Source: Chloroflexota bacterium
Lineage (GTDB): Bacteria > Chloroflexota > Dehalococcoidia > DSTF01 > RBG-16-68-14
Reading direction: 5' to 3'
Assembly: GCA_022562155.1 (NCBI GenBank)
Contig: JADFPV010000028.1
Location: 1 to 34,368, forward strand
Length of the DNA: 34,368 bases
A program made the position numbers and the translations under genes. Numbering within the stretch: position 1 is the stretch's first letter; each line of letters begins with the position of its first letter. Under the pieces are notes generated by a model. The model was not told where the DNA came from, searched no databases, and saw only the letters and a list, made by a program, of their open reading frames with translations. This document shows, piece by piece, positions 1-9,402 of the stretch.

Positions 1-2
1 GG

Positions 3-2117
3 GCCGCGTGGCTGGCGTTCCACTTCGTCGAGGCGGCAACGCTGGCGCCCCGACACGCCGAAAAGGCGGTGCGCTACTCGACGCTGGCCGGTGAGCAGGC
101 GGCGGCCCAGTCCGGCTACGGCGATGCGGCCCGCCACTACCGCGCGGCGCTCTCGATTCGCGAAGGGGACGAGATCGACGACGAGATGGCAGACCTGCTC
201 TTCCGTCTCTCTCTCGCCGCATCCGAGACGCTGCAGACCAGCGAAGCCTGGCGGAGCGCTCGCCAAGCGTTCGATTACTATGCGAACGCAGGCGATGTGG
301 CCAAGGCCGTCGATGTCGCCTATTTTGCGGGCACCAATATGCGGTTCGTTCGTCCCAGCCAGACCCAGCTCGTGGAGCGAGCGTTGGACATCGCAGAAGA
401 AAACTCGGAAGACTTCGGCAGACTCACCGTCGCCCTGGGCTATTCGGCAGGCATGCTCGGTGATGAGCAGCGGGCACAAGAGGCCTTCGCTCGCGCCGAC
501 GATGTGGCGCAGCGGCTGGGGCTGAAGCGATTGGAGCTCGACGGGCTCCTGTCCGGTATGCAGGTTTCCACATTTCAGATGCACACAGATGCAGCCGCGG
601 CGATGGCAGAGCGTGCCGTTGCTCTGGCACGGGAGCTGGACCTACCGCGGGGCCAGCACGCTGCGCACTTCTACGCGGCCGTATCCCTGCGTTGGGCTGG
701 CGATGAGGAGGCCGCCCGGCGTCATGCGGATGCTTGCCGTGAGCTTGCGGAACGTCTTCGAGACCTGTCCGCGATCGCTGGCGCAACGCATGTGCAGGCA
801 GCATCAGCGATTGAGGGAGGCGACTGGGAATCCGCACGGACCTTCTTGACTCGAGGCCTCGAAATCGCGCCGCGCGATATCCGGCTGCTTAGCAACGCTG
901 CGCTGATCGCCTCTGTTGAAGGCGATGACTCGTCCGCGTCGGACTACGTCGACCGGATGCTGGAGACGATGCACGCTACACCCCCAGGGCCCAGCCTCGC
1001 GTACGCTTTCCCTGCCTTGTACTTACCGCGGATTGCGCTGATCACGGGCCAGCCGCTGGATAGCGATGTCGTAGACCACGCCGCTCGCGCCGTGCTAGAG
1101 TCACCCGTCGCCGGCACGCCGCGGATCAAGGCCCACGTAAGACTTGGCCTGGCGATACAGGCGGTGCTCGCGAACGACCAGGCCGCGGCGGAAGAAGCGC
1201 TGCGGGATCTGGAAGACGCGGGCACGGGCGTTCGAGATGCGCTGACTCATATCGATCAAACCCGCGGCCTGCTCCTGGATATCTTAGGCCGCGCTGATGA
1301 GGCGGTGGCTGCCTGCGACTCGGCGCTGGACTTCCTGAAGGACGGCTACGACCCGATTCGCGCGGAGGTGCTCTACGACAGCGCTCGCATCCGCCTGAAG
1401 CGCGCCGCGCCGTCCGACTATGAGCAAGCGTTGGCTCTGAACAACCAGGCGCTGGATCTGGCTCAGAAGCTGGGGATGAAGCCGCTCATCGAACGAATCA
1501 TCGCGACGAAGCTGAAGCTCCAGGGCATCACTAGCGGCGATATCAAGACATCGATCGATGTCGTTGCGGCGACGGTGCTGGCCGACCGGCCGGACGTGAG
1601 CAGCCATGCCGCCCCGGACGGCACGGTGACGATCATGTTCACGGACATCGTCGGCTCCACGCCGCTGAACGAGCGGCTGGGCGACAAGCGCTGGATGGAG
1701 CTGCTGAAGGAGCACAACGTTATCATCCGCGAACAGATCAGCGCGCACGACGGCTACGAGGTGAAGACCGAGGGCGACGGCTTTATGCTCGCGTTCGCGT
1801 CAGCCCGCAAGGCCGTCGACTGCGCTATCGCCATCCAGCGGGCCTTCGCGGAGCGGAACGAGACAGCGGAGGAGAAGATCGAGGTGCGTGCCGGCCTCCA
1901 CACCGGCGAGGTGATCCAGGACGCCGGCGACTTCTACGGCAAACACGTCACCCTGGCGGCGCGCATCGCGGCGCAGGCCAACGGCGGCCAGATTTTGGCG
2001 TCAGCGCTGCTCAAGGAGCTGACAGACAGCGGCGGCGACATCGAGTTCGACAGCGGCAAGGAGCTAGAGCTCAAAGGCCTGACCGGCACTCAGCGCGTGT
2101 TCGCCATAAGCTGGTAG
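3..2117 (+). CDS. TPR-repeat protein with C-terminal class III nucleotide cyclase domain (5' partial)
   Basis: The reading frame is open to the left edge (AAWLAFHFVEAA... before the GTG at 69), so the true start lies outside the window. Most of the protein is helical, Ala/Arg-rich TPR-like repeats. This is the usual layout downstream of an AAA/STAND ATPase, but no ATPase is visible here. From about residue 521 (ORF-track numbering) a class III adenylate/guanylate cyclase domain follows. It has both metal-binding aspartates, D526 in FTDIVGST and D570 in EGDGF, and then GLHTGEV and VTLAARIAAQA. The domain looks complete, so catalysis (NTP to cyclic NMP) is plausible. In many relatives the cyclase is N-terminal to the ATPase; here it is C-terminal. 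The gene ends 14 bases before the convergent AAA ATPase gene. The domain call is firm; substrate and signal are unknown. Confidence 0.85.
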   Translation, partial: AAWLAFHFVEAATLAPRHAEKAVRYSTLAGEQAAAQSGYGDAARHYRAALSIREGDEIDDEMADLLFRLSLAASETLQTSEAWRSARQAFDYYANAGDVAKAVDVAYFAGTNMRFVRPSQTQLVERALDIAEENSEDFGRLTVALGYSAGMLGDEQRAQEAFARADDVAQRLGLKRLELDGLLSGMQVSTFQMHTDAAAAMAERAVALARELDLPRGQHAAHFYAAVSLRWAGDEEAARRHADACRELAERLRDLSAIAGATHVQAASAIEGGDWESARTFLTRGLEIAPRDIRLLSNAALIASVEGDDSSASDYVDRMLETMHATPPGPSLAYAFPALYLPRIALITGQPLDSDVVDHAARAVLESPVAGTPRIKAHVRLGLAIQAVLANDQAAAEEALRDLEDAGTGVRDALTHIDQTRGLLLDILGRADEAVAACDSALDFLKDGYDPIRAEVLYDSARIRLKRAAPSDYEQALALNNQALDLAQKLGMKPLIERIIATKLKLQGITSGDIKTSIDVVAATVLADRPDVSSHAAPDGTVTIMFTDIVGSTPLNERLGDKRWMELLKEHNVIIREQISAHDGYEVKTEGDGFMLAFASARKAVDCAIAIQRAFAERNETAEEKIEVRAGLHTGEVIQDAGDFYGKHVTLAARIAAQANGGQILASALLKELTDSGGDIEFDSGKELELKGLTGTQRVFAISW

Positions 2118-2131
2118 GCCCGGCCGCCGGC

Positions 2132-3496
2132 CTATGCGGCATCGCTCTCCGCAGTCTCGATATCGCCGAAGTAGAGATTGCAGGCAACGTCGATCGACTG
2201 GCGATCGAAGACGGGCGGCCGGCCCTGGAAGTCGGCCTCGTCGATTATCGTCGTAATAATGTCGCGTGGGTAGCACCCTCGGGGCTCGGGCATGCCAGGC
2301 GCAAAGACCTTGTCCACAAAGTACTTCGCCGCAAACTCGGACCATTCTATGTCTGTACGCTCGCAGGACCTCCGCGTAATTTCGAGCATGGCGTCGCGGT
2401 CGGGGCCCGGGATTTCAATCTTGTACGCAATGCGTCGAAGGTACGCCTCGTCCAACAGTTCCCGAACGGTCAGGTTTGTGGAGAAGACCAACGTGACGTC
2501 GAGAGGCAGTCGGACGATCTCGCTGGAGCCGAGAGCGAAGGAGTCGAATCCCTGCTCCATCATCATCACCCAGCGGTTGAGGATCTCTTTCGGTGAAACT
2601 TTCTGCCGTCCCAAGTCGTCGATTACGAGAACGCCGCCCTGCGCGACGATTGACAACGGAGCATTATGAACGCCCTGGGTCGCATCATACGTCATGTCCA
2701 GCGCTTCGGCTCCCATTTCTCCACCCACCATGACGTTTGGACGATCTATTGGCAACCAGCGTCGATCGTGCCGGAAGGCTTCTCCGGCCCAGATATCCGC
2801 TTCGTGGCTCTTGTTCTCTGCGTCTTCCGGTTCATTGTCAACTTTCGATATGTGCACGTCCGGATCGAACACGCGGATGAGTTGGCCGTGGCCGAAGAGA
2901 GCATACGGGATGACAACTGTGCCAATGATGACTTCGGATATTGACGTCACCAGGTCCGTCTTACCGTTGCCGGACGGGCCATAGACCATGAGAGCACGAC
3001 GCGAGAAGAAGGCTTGGCCCAGCACTTCGATGAGGCGCTCGGGCAATACCAAGTGCTCCAGCGCCTGTCGAATCTTCTCCAACGGAGGACGCTGGAAGCG
3101 ATGGATCTGCTCTTCAACGATCTTGTTGTAGGCCGCGATGGGAACCGGCGCGACGCCGACGTACCGGGATCGTTCCAGAGCGTCGCGTGCAGCGTTCTTT
3201 CCTCTGTCGGTCAAACGGTATTGGAACTGGGCGGCGGTACCCTGCGCCGACTTAGTCTCGACCTCACACAGTCCTTCGTGGCTGAGTCCTGAGATGAGCT
3301 CAGCGACAACCGCGACGTGCAGCCCCGTGCCGTTCGCCAACATCCCAGGAGTGGCACTGTCGTACGCCCAGACGGTCTTGAGGAGGAGTTCTCGCAGAAA
3401 TGCTTCTGGAATGCCAGTTTCCGTTATGGTCTTTGGCGCTAACGGCACATACGACCAGGGATCGTCAGGTGCGTCTGGTTCTGCTTGGTTCACCAC
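2132..3496 (-). CDS. Winged-helix AAA-type ATPase
   Basis: The Walker A motif is GPSGNGKT and the Walker B motif is GVLVIDDLG, followed by a sensor-like VTLVFSTN and a C-terminal helical lid, as in AAA ATPases. The first ~130 residues look like a winged helix (MLANGTGLHVAVVAELISGL, then YRLTDRGKNAARDAL), suggesting DNA or partner binding. The ORF track begins at a TTG at 3517. GTG codons at 3496/3493 sit 7-10 bases after GGAG, so I place the start there. The gene is divergent from the cyclic-di-GMP gene at 3667 across about 170 bases. No operon partner is visible and the role is unknown. Similar stand-alone ATPases occur in Chloroflexota near pilus and signalling genes, but nothing here proves that role. 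Confidence 0.75.
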   Translation of the reverse strand: MVNQAEPDAPDDPWSYVPLAPKTITETGIPEAFLRELLLKTVWAYDSATPGMLANGTGLHVAVVAELISGLSHEGLCEVETKSAQGTAAQFQYRLTDRGKNAARDALERSRYVGVAPVPIAAYNKIVEEQIHRFQRPPLEKIRQALEHLVLPERLIEVLGQAFFSRRALMVYGPSGNGKTDLVTSISEVIIGTVVIPYALFGHGQLIRVFDPDVHISKVDNEPEDAENKSHEADIWAGEAFRHDRRWLPIDRPNVMVGGEMGAEALDMTYDATQGVHNAPLSIVAQGGVLVIDDLGRQKVSPKEILNRWVMMMEQGFDSFALGSSEIVRLPLDVTLVFSTNLTVRELLDEAYLRRIAYKIEIPGPDRDAMLEITRRSCERTDIEWSEFAAKYFVDKVFAPGMPEPRGCYPRDIITTIIDEADFQGRPPVFDRQSIDVACNLYFGDIETAESDAA

Positions 3497-3666
3497 GCTT
3501 CTTCTCCGTAACACCAAGGCCGATGCGGGCTACTCTGAATGTAACCTCCACGGCCCATGCTCAGTGTGTTCCAGGCCTCTTGTTTCATTCTCGGCTGAAT
3601 GATGGGCCGCTTGACCCTGCCGACTTGGCCCGAACCTGTCGATACTCAATTTGAAGGATTAGGAAT

Positions 3667-5496
3667 ATGGCGACACATCCCATCTCTGAACTCGCCAGGC
3701 TCGCGCTCGGTGCCACCCAGGACGGCATGGACAAATCCGTCCTTGTCCGGGCGATGGAGTTGATCCAGGTGCAGACCGGTTCAATTTCGGCAATGGTCTT
3801 TTATGCCGACCACGATGGGAACGTGGTGACATCGGGCGTCGGGGACGATCCGATGCGCTTGGATAAAGAGGCGATCTCATACTTGCAGCGACGCCTAGTG
3901 CAACTCCGTGTGCCGCTCGCGTTCAACGTTGAACATGGCAAGGGAACGTTCATCACGCGCGCGACCGCCAAGCAGAGGCGAGATTACATTGCTTGGCGTA
4001 TCCCCGTTCCCGATAGCTTTACTGAAATGATGATCCTTCGTGGCGTGTGGCCACCTGACGCGGTTGAACAGCTACTCGATGTAGTCGAGTCGGCGATGCC
4101 TGCCTTGATGATGATCCTTGAGCTGGTCGCAGGCGGCGGACGTCGCCAGCGGTTAGAACTTCAATTGGAAACCATCGAGAATGCAGTCGAGATGCTCAGT
4201 CCGACCACCGAATTGATCGGCTCTCTCAGCGCCGCATATTCGGCGAACAGACCCATCTCCGAAAGCCAGAACGAGGCGATACGGCGGCTGGCACAGGAAG
4301 TGGCAGGCACGTTGAGCGAGTTGCGCGCGAGCGGCGAGGTTATCTCATCCCATCTGCGACTTCAGGAGTACACGAGCCGCCTGGAGCGTGCTGTCGAGAT
4401 CGAACGCCAGAACGCCCTCACCGATTCCTTGACGGGCCTGTCTAATCATGGAGGTGGTCTCCAGGCGTTGGATCTAGCGGCTGACCAAGCGCGGAGCACC
4501 AACACGCCGCTGTCTGTACTGGTAGGAGACATTGACAACTTCAAACTTTTCAACGACACATACGGCCACGTGGCAGGAGACGATGTACTGAAAGTCACGG
4601 CGAACCATTGCCTGGCGGTTGTTGGGGATGGCGGAATCGTGGCCAGATACGGCGGCGACGAGTTTTTGATCATTCTGCCCGGCAAGGATAAGCGCCAGGC
4701 GAACAGCCTGAAAAATGAGATCCTGACGGGGCTGGGAAACGTCGCGTTTCGCTCCGAATCCCAGGATAGCGTTCCGATCGGCATGTCTCTTGGCGTGGCT
4801 TCCTATCCTGAGGATGGGACATCACCATCGAAGCTGTTAGCCGCGGCCGATTCGTCAATGTATGAAGCCAAGCGGCACCATGACTCGGAAGGACGGAGAG
4901 TCAAGGAGCGTAGCGAAAGTACGTTCGGCGTCCTCGATAGCCTTGTGCTCGCGGTTGACACCAAGGACCGCTACACGAAAGATCACTGCGACATCGTTGC
5001 GGAGTACGCTGTGAAACTTGCCCAGCGCCTACGCCTCTCGGACGAATCAGTACGAGCGTTGCGAGTCGCAGGGCTCTTACACGATATCGGGAAGATCGCG
5101 GTGCCAGATGAGATCCTCAAGAAACCGGCGCCACTGACTGAAGAAGAAAAAGCCATCATGCAGCGCCACGTGAGGATCGGGGAAGTGCTGATCCGCGAAG
5201 TACCCCAGTTCAAGGACGTGCTTCAAGCTGTGTCCTGCCATCACGAGCGCTACGACGGAACGGGCTACCCTCGAAGTCTTGCTGGCGAGCAGATCCCGTT
5301 GCTGGGTCGCATTATTACAGTTGCTGACGCATTCTCTGCTATGTCGTTGGACCGCCCCTACCGCAAGGCTTTGTCCTCTGATGCTGTCGTTACCGAGTTG
5401 TTGGACGGCGCTGGCACCCAGTTCGATCCTGACCTCGTTAGGTCGTTCGTGGACATGCTGCTCGAAGAGCAAGTTCAGAGGCGTGACGCGGCCTAA
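3667..5496 (+). CDS. GAF-like, GGDEF and HD-GYP domain cyclic-di-GMP turnover protein
   Basis: This cytoplasmic signalling protein has no membrane segments. Residues ~1-170 look like a GAF-type sensor, followed by a helical linker. A GGDEF diguanylate cyclase domain follows with intact YGGDEF (G329-F333) and NSLTDSLTGL-like entry motifs. Residues ~415-600 form an HD-GYP phosphodiesterase domain, with HDIGK at H472-D473, HHERYDGTGYP around G533, and DAFSAM. Both active sites look complete, so it could both make and break cyclic-di-GMP. The RxxD inhibitory site normally nine residues before GGDEF is absent (VGDGGIVARY), so product inhibition through that site is unlikely. The ATG at 3667 follows AAGGATTAGGA. 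The gene stands alone, divergent from the AAA ATPase. Confidence 0.92.
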   Translation: MATHPISELARLALGATQDGMDKSVLVRAMELIQVQTGSISAMVFYADHDGNVVTSGVGDDPMRLDKEAISYLQRRLVQLRVPLAFNVEHGKGTFITRATAKQRRDYIAWRIPVPDSFTEMMILRGVWPPDAVEQLLDVVESAMPALMMILELVAGGGRRQRLELQLETIENAVEMLSPTTELIGSLSAAYSANRPISESQNEAIRRLAQEVAGTLSELRASGEVISSHLRLQEYTSRLERAVEIERQNALTDSLTGLSNHGGGLQALDLAADQARSTNTPLSVLVGDIDNFKLFNDTYGHVAGDDVLKVTANHCLAVVGDGGIVARYGGDEFLIILPGKDKRQANSLKNEILTGLGNVAFRSESQDSVPIGMSLGVASYPEDGTSPSKLLAAADSSMYEAKRHHDSEGRRVKERSESTFGVLDSLVLAVDTKDRYTKDHCDIVAEYAVKLAQRLRLSDESVRALRVAGLLHDIGKIAVPDEILKKPAPLTEEEKAIMQRHVRIGEVLIREVPQFKDVLQAVSCHHERYDGTGYPRSLAGEQIPLLGRIITVADAFSAMSLDRPYRKALSSDAVVTELLDGAGTQFDPDLVRSFVDMLLEEQVQRRDAA

Positions 5497-5561
5497 GACA
5501 ATCCCAGCACAACTACGCTTCGATCTCCAACGCGACAGCTCAGCGCGTTTCGCCGCGCATG

Positions 5562-6650
5562 CTAGGCCTTGGCGATACTGATCTCCTTCACGGGGATCCG
5601 GCCCGTCGTCGCGATCTCGTCGACAAGCTCCGCGGTTCGGAGCGCCGTCTGCTTGGCCGTGAAGATGTCGATCGCGGATTCGGCCAGCATGAACTGGATC
5701 GCCTGGTGCTCGGACAGCGTCTTGCCGAACGTCTTACGCTCCTAGACGTACTCCAGGCTGCGGTCCAGCGCCCACTCCGACATCCCGACGCAACCGCCGG
5801 CGATCATCAAGCGGCCTTCCGAGATTCCGAGCATGCCAATCTGGAAGCCCTGGTCCAGCTCGCCCAGCAGCCGGTCGCTCGACACGCGAACGTCGTCCAG
5901 TGTGATCATGCCACAGTCGCTGGCAACGTGGCCCATGATCGGCAGGACGGTATCCGCTGAATAGCCGGGTGATACCGCGTCGACCAAGAAGCAGCTGATG
6001 CCTCCCTTGTGCTCTGCGGCCAGCTCCGGATTCGTCACGGCGAAAATGGCCGCGTGGTCCGCGTACGGCGCGTTCGTGATCCACTGCTTCGTGCCGTTGA
6101 TGACCCATTCGTCTCCATCGCGGACGGCCTTCGTCTGGAGGCCCCAGACATCCGAGCCCGCGTTCGGCTCGGTCAGGCCGAAGCAGACTGTCTTCTCGCC
6201 GGCAAGCAGACCAGGCAGCACGTCGTTGCGCACCGCGTCCGTGACGCCCATGAACATGCGCGATGGGCCATCGATGAAGCTGGCCACCACGGGCGACCCA
6301 AGAAACGCGTTCGACCAGCCGATGAAGAGACGCCCCGGACCGTACTTCCGGTAGAGCGCCTCCAGAATGAGCACGTTCGCCAGAGCAGGCAGTCCGCCTC
6401 CTCCGATCTCTTCCGGAGCGAACATCGCATAGAATCCGGCGGCCGCCGACTTTTTCCTCACACTCAACCTCGCCTCAGCGACCTCATCAACCAGCCGCCC
6501 GTCATCGCGGAACAGCTTGCGTTCGTCGGCGAGCACGTCGCGAAACTTCTCCTCAAGTGGCAGCACCTCGCTGTCCACAAACTGAAGGAGGCCATCGAGC
6601 GTGGCTTTGGCCAAGTCATGAACCTCTTCGCGGGTAGCTGTTTCTGTCAT
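5562..6650 (-). pseudogene. Acyl-CoA dehydrogenase, disrupted (in-frame amber and missing C-terminus)
   Basis: From the ATG at 6650 (after AAGGAGGACGCG) the frame encodes a typical FAD-dependent acyl-CoA dehydrogenase: helical N-domain, CFGLTEPNAGSD flavin-contact motif, WVINGTKQWITNA, and SDRLLGELDQGF. It stops at a TAG at 5742-5744 right after SLEYV. Read on in the same frame, homology continues at once as ERKTFGKTLSEHQAIQFMLA, so the TAG interrupts a YVQERKTFGK-like motif and a single CAG-to-TAG change would explain it. A second stop at 5562 then ends the frame around EISIAKA. The last ~70-80 residues of the family, including the catalytic-region IHGGxGY helix, are missing. The remaining 65 bases before the convergent gene cannot hold them. 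I treat it as decaying, barring a sequencing or assembly error. Confidence 0.85.
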
Positions 6651-6838
6651 CGCGTCCTCCTTGGAGCAACGTAGAGTCTCCACTCGATCGTACGGCGACG
6701 ACAAGGCCGCCGGCAGTGCCAAACGCCTCATGAGACCATGCCCAACGGCCCATCGGGCTGGAAGGCGGCGATGTCGCTCCGATTGCGGAGGGACATCGAG
6801 TTCGAACTATGCATTGTCTAAGGCTAAACTCAGATCAG

Positions 6839-6844
6839 GATAAT
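6839..6844 (+). promoter_or_regulatory. Candidate -10 element upstream of the amidase
   Basis: GATAAT matches the sigma70 -10 at five of six bases. A weak TTGTCT (6814-6819) lies 19 bases upstream, slightly too far. If it is used, transcription starts near 6851, so the first ATG of the ORF track (6809) cannot be the translation start. Confidence 0.3.
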
Positions 6845-6919
6845 CGGAGGCCCCCGGCCCTCAACATGCCTCCTTGGTACCCACAGCGCTGCGCCCGAGA
6901 TATACTCGCGGTAGCGAGC

Positions 6920-8386
6920 GTGACATCTGGACCGGAGTTCGCACTGGCTGACGAATCGCTAATGTCCCTACCGGCCTACGTATTGGCCGAACGGATCCGC
7001 AGCCGATCCGTCTCACCAGTCGAGGCTGTCGATGAAGCGCTCTCACGGATCGACCGCCTCAATCCCGGCTACAACGCCTACCTGACCGTCTGCCACGACG
7101 AAGCGCGTGTGGCGGCTGAAGCCGCCCAACAGGCCGTCATGAGCGGCGCCGACATCGGCCCTCTCCATGGCGTGCCGGTCTCGATTAAGGACCTGCTCTA
7201 CACGAAAGGCATTCGATCGACCGGCGGCTCGCTCGCCTACAACGAGTTCACGCCGGAGTTCGACGCTCCTCTCGTCGCCCGTCTGCGGAAGGCCGGAGCG
7301 ATCATACTCGGCAAGACCAACACCCCAGAGTTCGGCGTCATCCCCACGACGGAGAACCGGCTGGGCGATCCGTGCCGGAACCCCTGGGACCCGGCTCGCA
7401 CCACCGGTGGATCGAGCGGCGGAGCGGCGGCATCAGCAGCGTTAGGGCTGGGGTCGATGCACGTAGGCTCGGACGGCGGCGGTTCGATCCGAATACCGGC
7501 GTCGCTATGCGGCGTCTTCGGCATTAAGCCAACGCTGGGCCGCGTCCCGCCCTACACCAAGGAGTGGGGCGGTTACGGCGGCTGGCCGACGTTGTCCCAA
7601 GCCGGCCCGCTCGCACGGAACGTCAAGGACGCCGGCCTCATGCTGGACGTCATCGCCGGCCCCGAGCCTGGCGATCCCTTCGCGATACCTGCCGCCGAGG
7701 AGTCGTTTATTCCCGACGGTGTCGACAGCCTCAGCCTGAAGGTCGCGTGGTCAGCGGACCTGGGCTGGGCCGCCGTCGACCCAGAGGTCAGAGACATCTG
7801 CGCAAAGGCCGCCCTCAGCTTCCAGGACTTGGGCTGCGAGGTCGATGAGGTCCACCCTGAGGTCGAAGGCTCTACCATCGTCCAGACGTTCGGGCCGCTG
7901 GCCGGCGGCGCCGACGCCGCCGCCCATGACGGCCTACTGGAAGCACACGGCGATCAGCTCACAGACTACGCCAAACGGTTCCTGGAGTTCGGCGCAAAGG
8001 TAACCGCGAGCCAGTACGTGCTGGCAGAGCAGCGACGCGTCGGCATCTGGCAGGCATTCGACGAGTTCCTCTCGCGCTACGATCTACTGCTGACGCCCAC
8101 ACTCGCGACGGCTGCCTTCCCGCTCGGCGAGCCGCCCTCGACAATCGACGGCAAAGAAGCCAGAGCGAACTCTTGGTCGCCGTTTACGGCGATCTTCAAC
8201 CTGACCGGGCAGCCGGCGGCTTCTGTGCCGTGCGGCTGGACCGCAGCCGGACTCCCCGTCGGGCTGCACGTCATCGCGCGGGCGTTTCGCGAACGCACCA
8301 TTCTGCGGGCCGCACAGGCCTACAGCCAGGCACACCCTTGGGATCATCGCTGGCCACCGGATGCAGACGAAGACACGAACGCGTAA
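6920..8386 (+). CDS. Amidase signature family hydrolase
   Basis: This is an amide-bond hydrolase of the GatA/FAAH fold. With the GTG start at 6920, the catalytic Ser-cisSer-Lys triad is visible: K90 in VSIKDL, S165 in TTGGSSGG and nucleophile S189 in GGGSIRIPA. The spacings (99 residues Lys to Ser, 24 residues Ser to Ser) equal those in FAAH. LHGVPVSIKD, ILGKTNTPEFG and GIKPTLGRVP complete the signature. The N-terminus LPAYVLAERIRSRSVSPVEAV aligns with where family members begin. The 37 extra residues from the 6809 ATG are therefore unlikely to be translated; ATG 6866 or 6962 are alternatives. There are no GatB or GatC neighbours, so it is probably a metabolic or detoxifying amidase rather than the Glu-tRNA amidotransferase subunit. 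It overlaps the next gene by 26 bases. Confidence 0.9.
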   Translation: MTSGPEFALADESLMSLPAYVLAERIRSRSVSPVEAVDEALSRIDRLNPGYNAYLTVCHDEARVAAEAAQQAVMSGADIGPLHGVPVSIKDLLYTKGIRSTGGSLAYNEFTPEFDAPLVARLRKAGAIILGKTNTPEFGVIPTTENRLGDPCRNPWDPARTTGGSSGGAAASAALGLGSMHVGSDGGGSIRIPASLCGVFGIKPTLGRVPPYTKEWGGYGGWPTLSQAGPLARNVKDAGLMLDVIAGPEPGDPFAIPAAEESFIPDGVDSLSLKVAWSADLGWAAVDPEVRDICAKAALSFQDLGCEVDEVHPEVEGSTIVQTFGPLAGGADAAAHDGLLEAHGDQLTDYAKRFLEFGAKVTASQYVLAEQRRVGIWQAFDEFLSRYDLLLTPTLATAAFPLGEPPSTIDGKEARANSWSPFTAIFNLTGQPAASVPCGWTAAGLPVGLHVIARAFRERTILRAAQAYSQAHPWDHRWPPDADEDTNA

Positions 8387-9095
8387 GAGAAGCAAGAAAG
8401 CCGCTCCGGTCGCGCGCAATATCGGGACGCTCAACGAGGGTCCCCTCCACGCCTCCCTGAAGCAGTCCTATCTCAAGCCCGGCGATCTCGTGGAGGTCGA
8501 GACCGACGGCTACGTCATCGACATCCTGCGCGACGGCCTCATCATCGAAGTGCAGACGGCAAACTTCTCGTCGATCGCGAGAAAGATGCGCGACCTCGTC
8601 GAGCGGCATCGCGTTCGCCTGGTGTATCCGGTCGCACAAGCGCGGTGGATCGTCAAGCTCTCGAAACATGGCGAGCTGGAGAGCCGCAGGAAGTCGCCAA
8701 AGAAGGCAGGCTTTGAGGAGGTGTTCACGGAGTTGGTGAGCTTCCCAGAGCTGATCGCCCATCCCAACTTCGAGATCGAAGTGCTGCTGACCCATGAAGA
8801 GGAACTGCGGCGCTTCGATAGCCGCCGCCGATGGCGACGTAAGGGCTGGGTGACCGTCGAACGGCGCCTGCTCGACATCACAGACAGCCTACTCATTAAA
8901 ACACCGGACGATCTAATGGACCTCATCCCGACCGGCCTTCCCGATCCGTTTCAGACCTCAGACCTCGCGCGTTCGCTCAAGCGAACACGCATCGTCGCGC
9001 AGAAGGTCGCCTACTGTCTCAGGAACTGCGGCAGCATCCGGCAGGTGGGCAAGGATGGCAACGCCGTGGTCTACTCCCGGACTGGAACCACGTAG
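8361..9095 (+). CDS. Putative PD-(D/E)XK nuclease-like protein with C-terminal winged-helix region
   Basis: I do not recognise a named family. After a very basic start (MQTKTRTRKRSKK) comes EGPLHASLKQSYLKPGD, then YVIDILRDGLIIEVQTANF. The order E26...D54...E63-V-Q65 resembles the E/D/ExQ core of PD-(D/E)XK nuclease folds, so a DNA-processing role is inferred rather than shown. The middle is charged (ELESRRKSPKKAGFEEV...). The C-terminus (DLARSLKRTRIVAQKVAYCLRNCGSIRQVG) reads like a winged-helix or HTH unit ending in a basic wing. The start lies inside the amidase in another frame, which suggests translational coupling. The coding status is supported by length, composition and the motif order. 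Confidence 0.7.
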   Translation: MQTKTRTRKRSKKAAPVARNIGTLNEGPLHASLKQSYLKPGDLVEVETDGYVIDILRDGLIIEVQTANFSSIARKMRDLVERHRVRLVYPVAQARWIVKLSKHGELESRRKSPKKAGFEEVFTELVSFPELIAHPNFEIEVLLTHEEELRRFDSRRRWRRKGWVTVERRLLDITDSLLIKTPDDLMDLIPTGLPDPFQTSDLARSLKRTRIVAQKVAYCLRNCGSIRQVGKDGNAVVYSRTGTT

Positions 9096-9125
9096 AAACG
9101 TGCCTGACCTAAAGACACGGAGACT

Positions 9126-9141
9126 GTTTTGCAGAATCGCC
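9126..9141 (-). repeat. 16-base block shared with 32909-32924
   Basis: On the minus strand this reads GGCGATTCTGCAAAAC, identical to the block 31 bases upstream of the gene at 32955. Together with the repeat at 9274-9324 it looks like the leader of a lost or replaced gene copy. Confidence 0.6.
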
Positions 9142-9273
9142 ATCTTTCTCACACCTTATGTTGAGTTATGAATCTAAAATCGGCATTTCAGTTGCCATAA
9201 GAAAATCTTTATGGAAACCACGCACCCCGGCCATCAAGGATGCCCCGCGCGGGCGACCGAGAGACCCTCTCAT

Positions 9274-9324
9274 CCTGGTCAGGAGATCGTAAGCGGGAGG
9301 CGGGCTAGCTAGAAGGGGGATGTG
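9274..9324 (-). repeat. Leader repeat, orphan copy
   Basis: On the minus strand it reads CACATCCCCCTTCTAGCTAGCCCGCC... and matches the copies at 27100 and 32802 with a few substitutions. It includes the shared core CCCGCCTCCCG and ACGATCTCCTGA. The other two copies precede related genes; this one has no intact gene downstream. Confidence 0.7.
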
Positions 9325-9374
9325 GCGCAGAGGGAGAGCGGTTAGTCCATCTGCTGCCTTCTTGATAAGGCCTC

Positions 9375-9402
9375 TTGACAAATTACGCTATTCTGCTAGA
9401 AT
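9375..9402 (+). promoter_or_regulatory. Sigma70-type promoter for the S74 surface-protein gene
   Basis: A perfect TTGACA (9375-9380), a 16-base spacer and TAGAAT (9397-9402, five of six) form the best promoter seen in the window. It points to the gene at 9614, leaving a leader of roughly 200 bases. Confidence 0.75.

Noticed and set aside
9166-9381. 71-residue minus-strand ORF in the 9.1-9.6 kb gap
   Set aside because: TTG start, no ribosome site, no recognisable content, and it runs through the orphan repeat.
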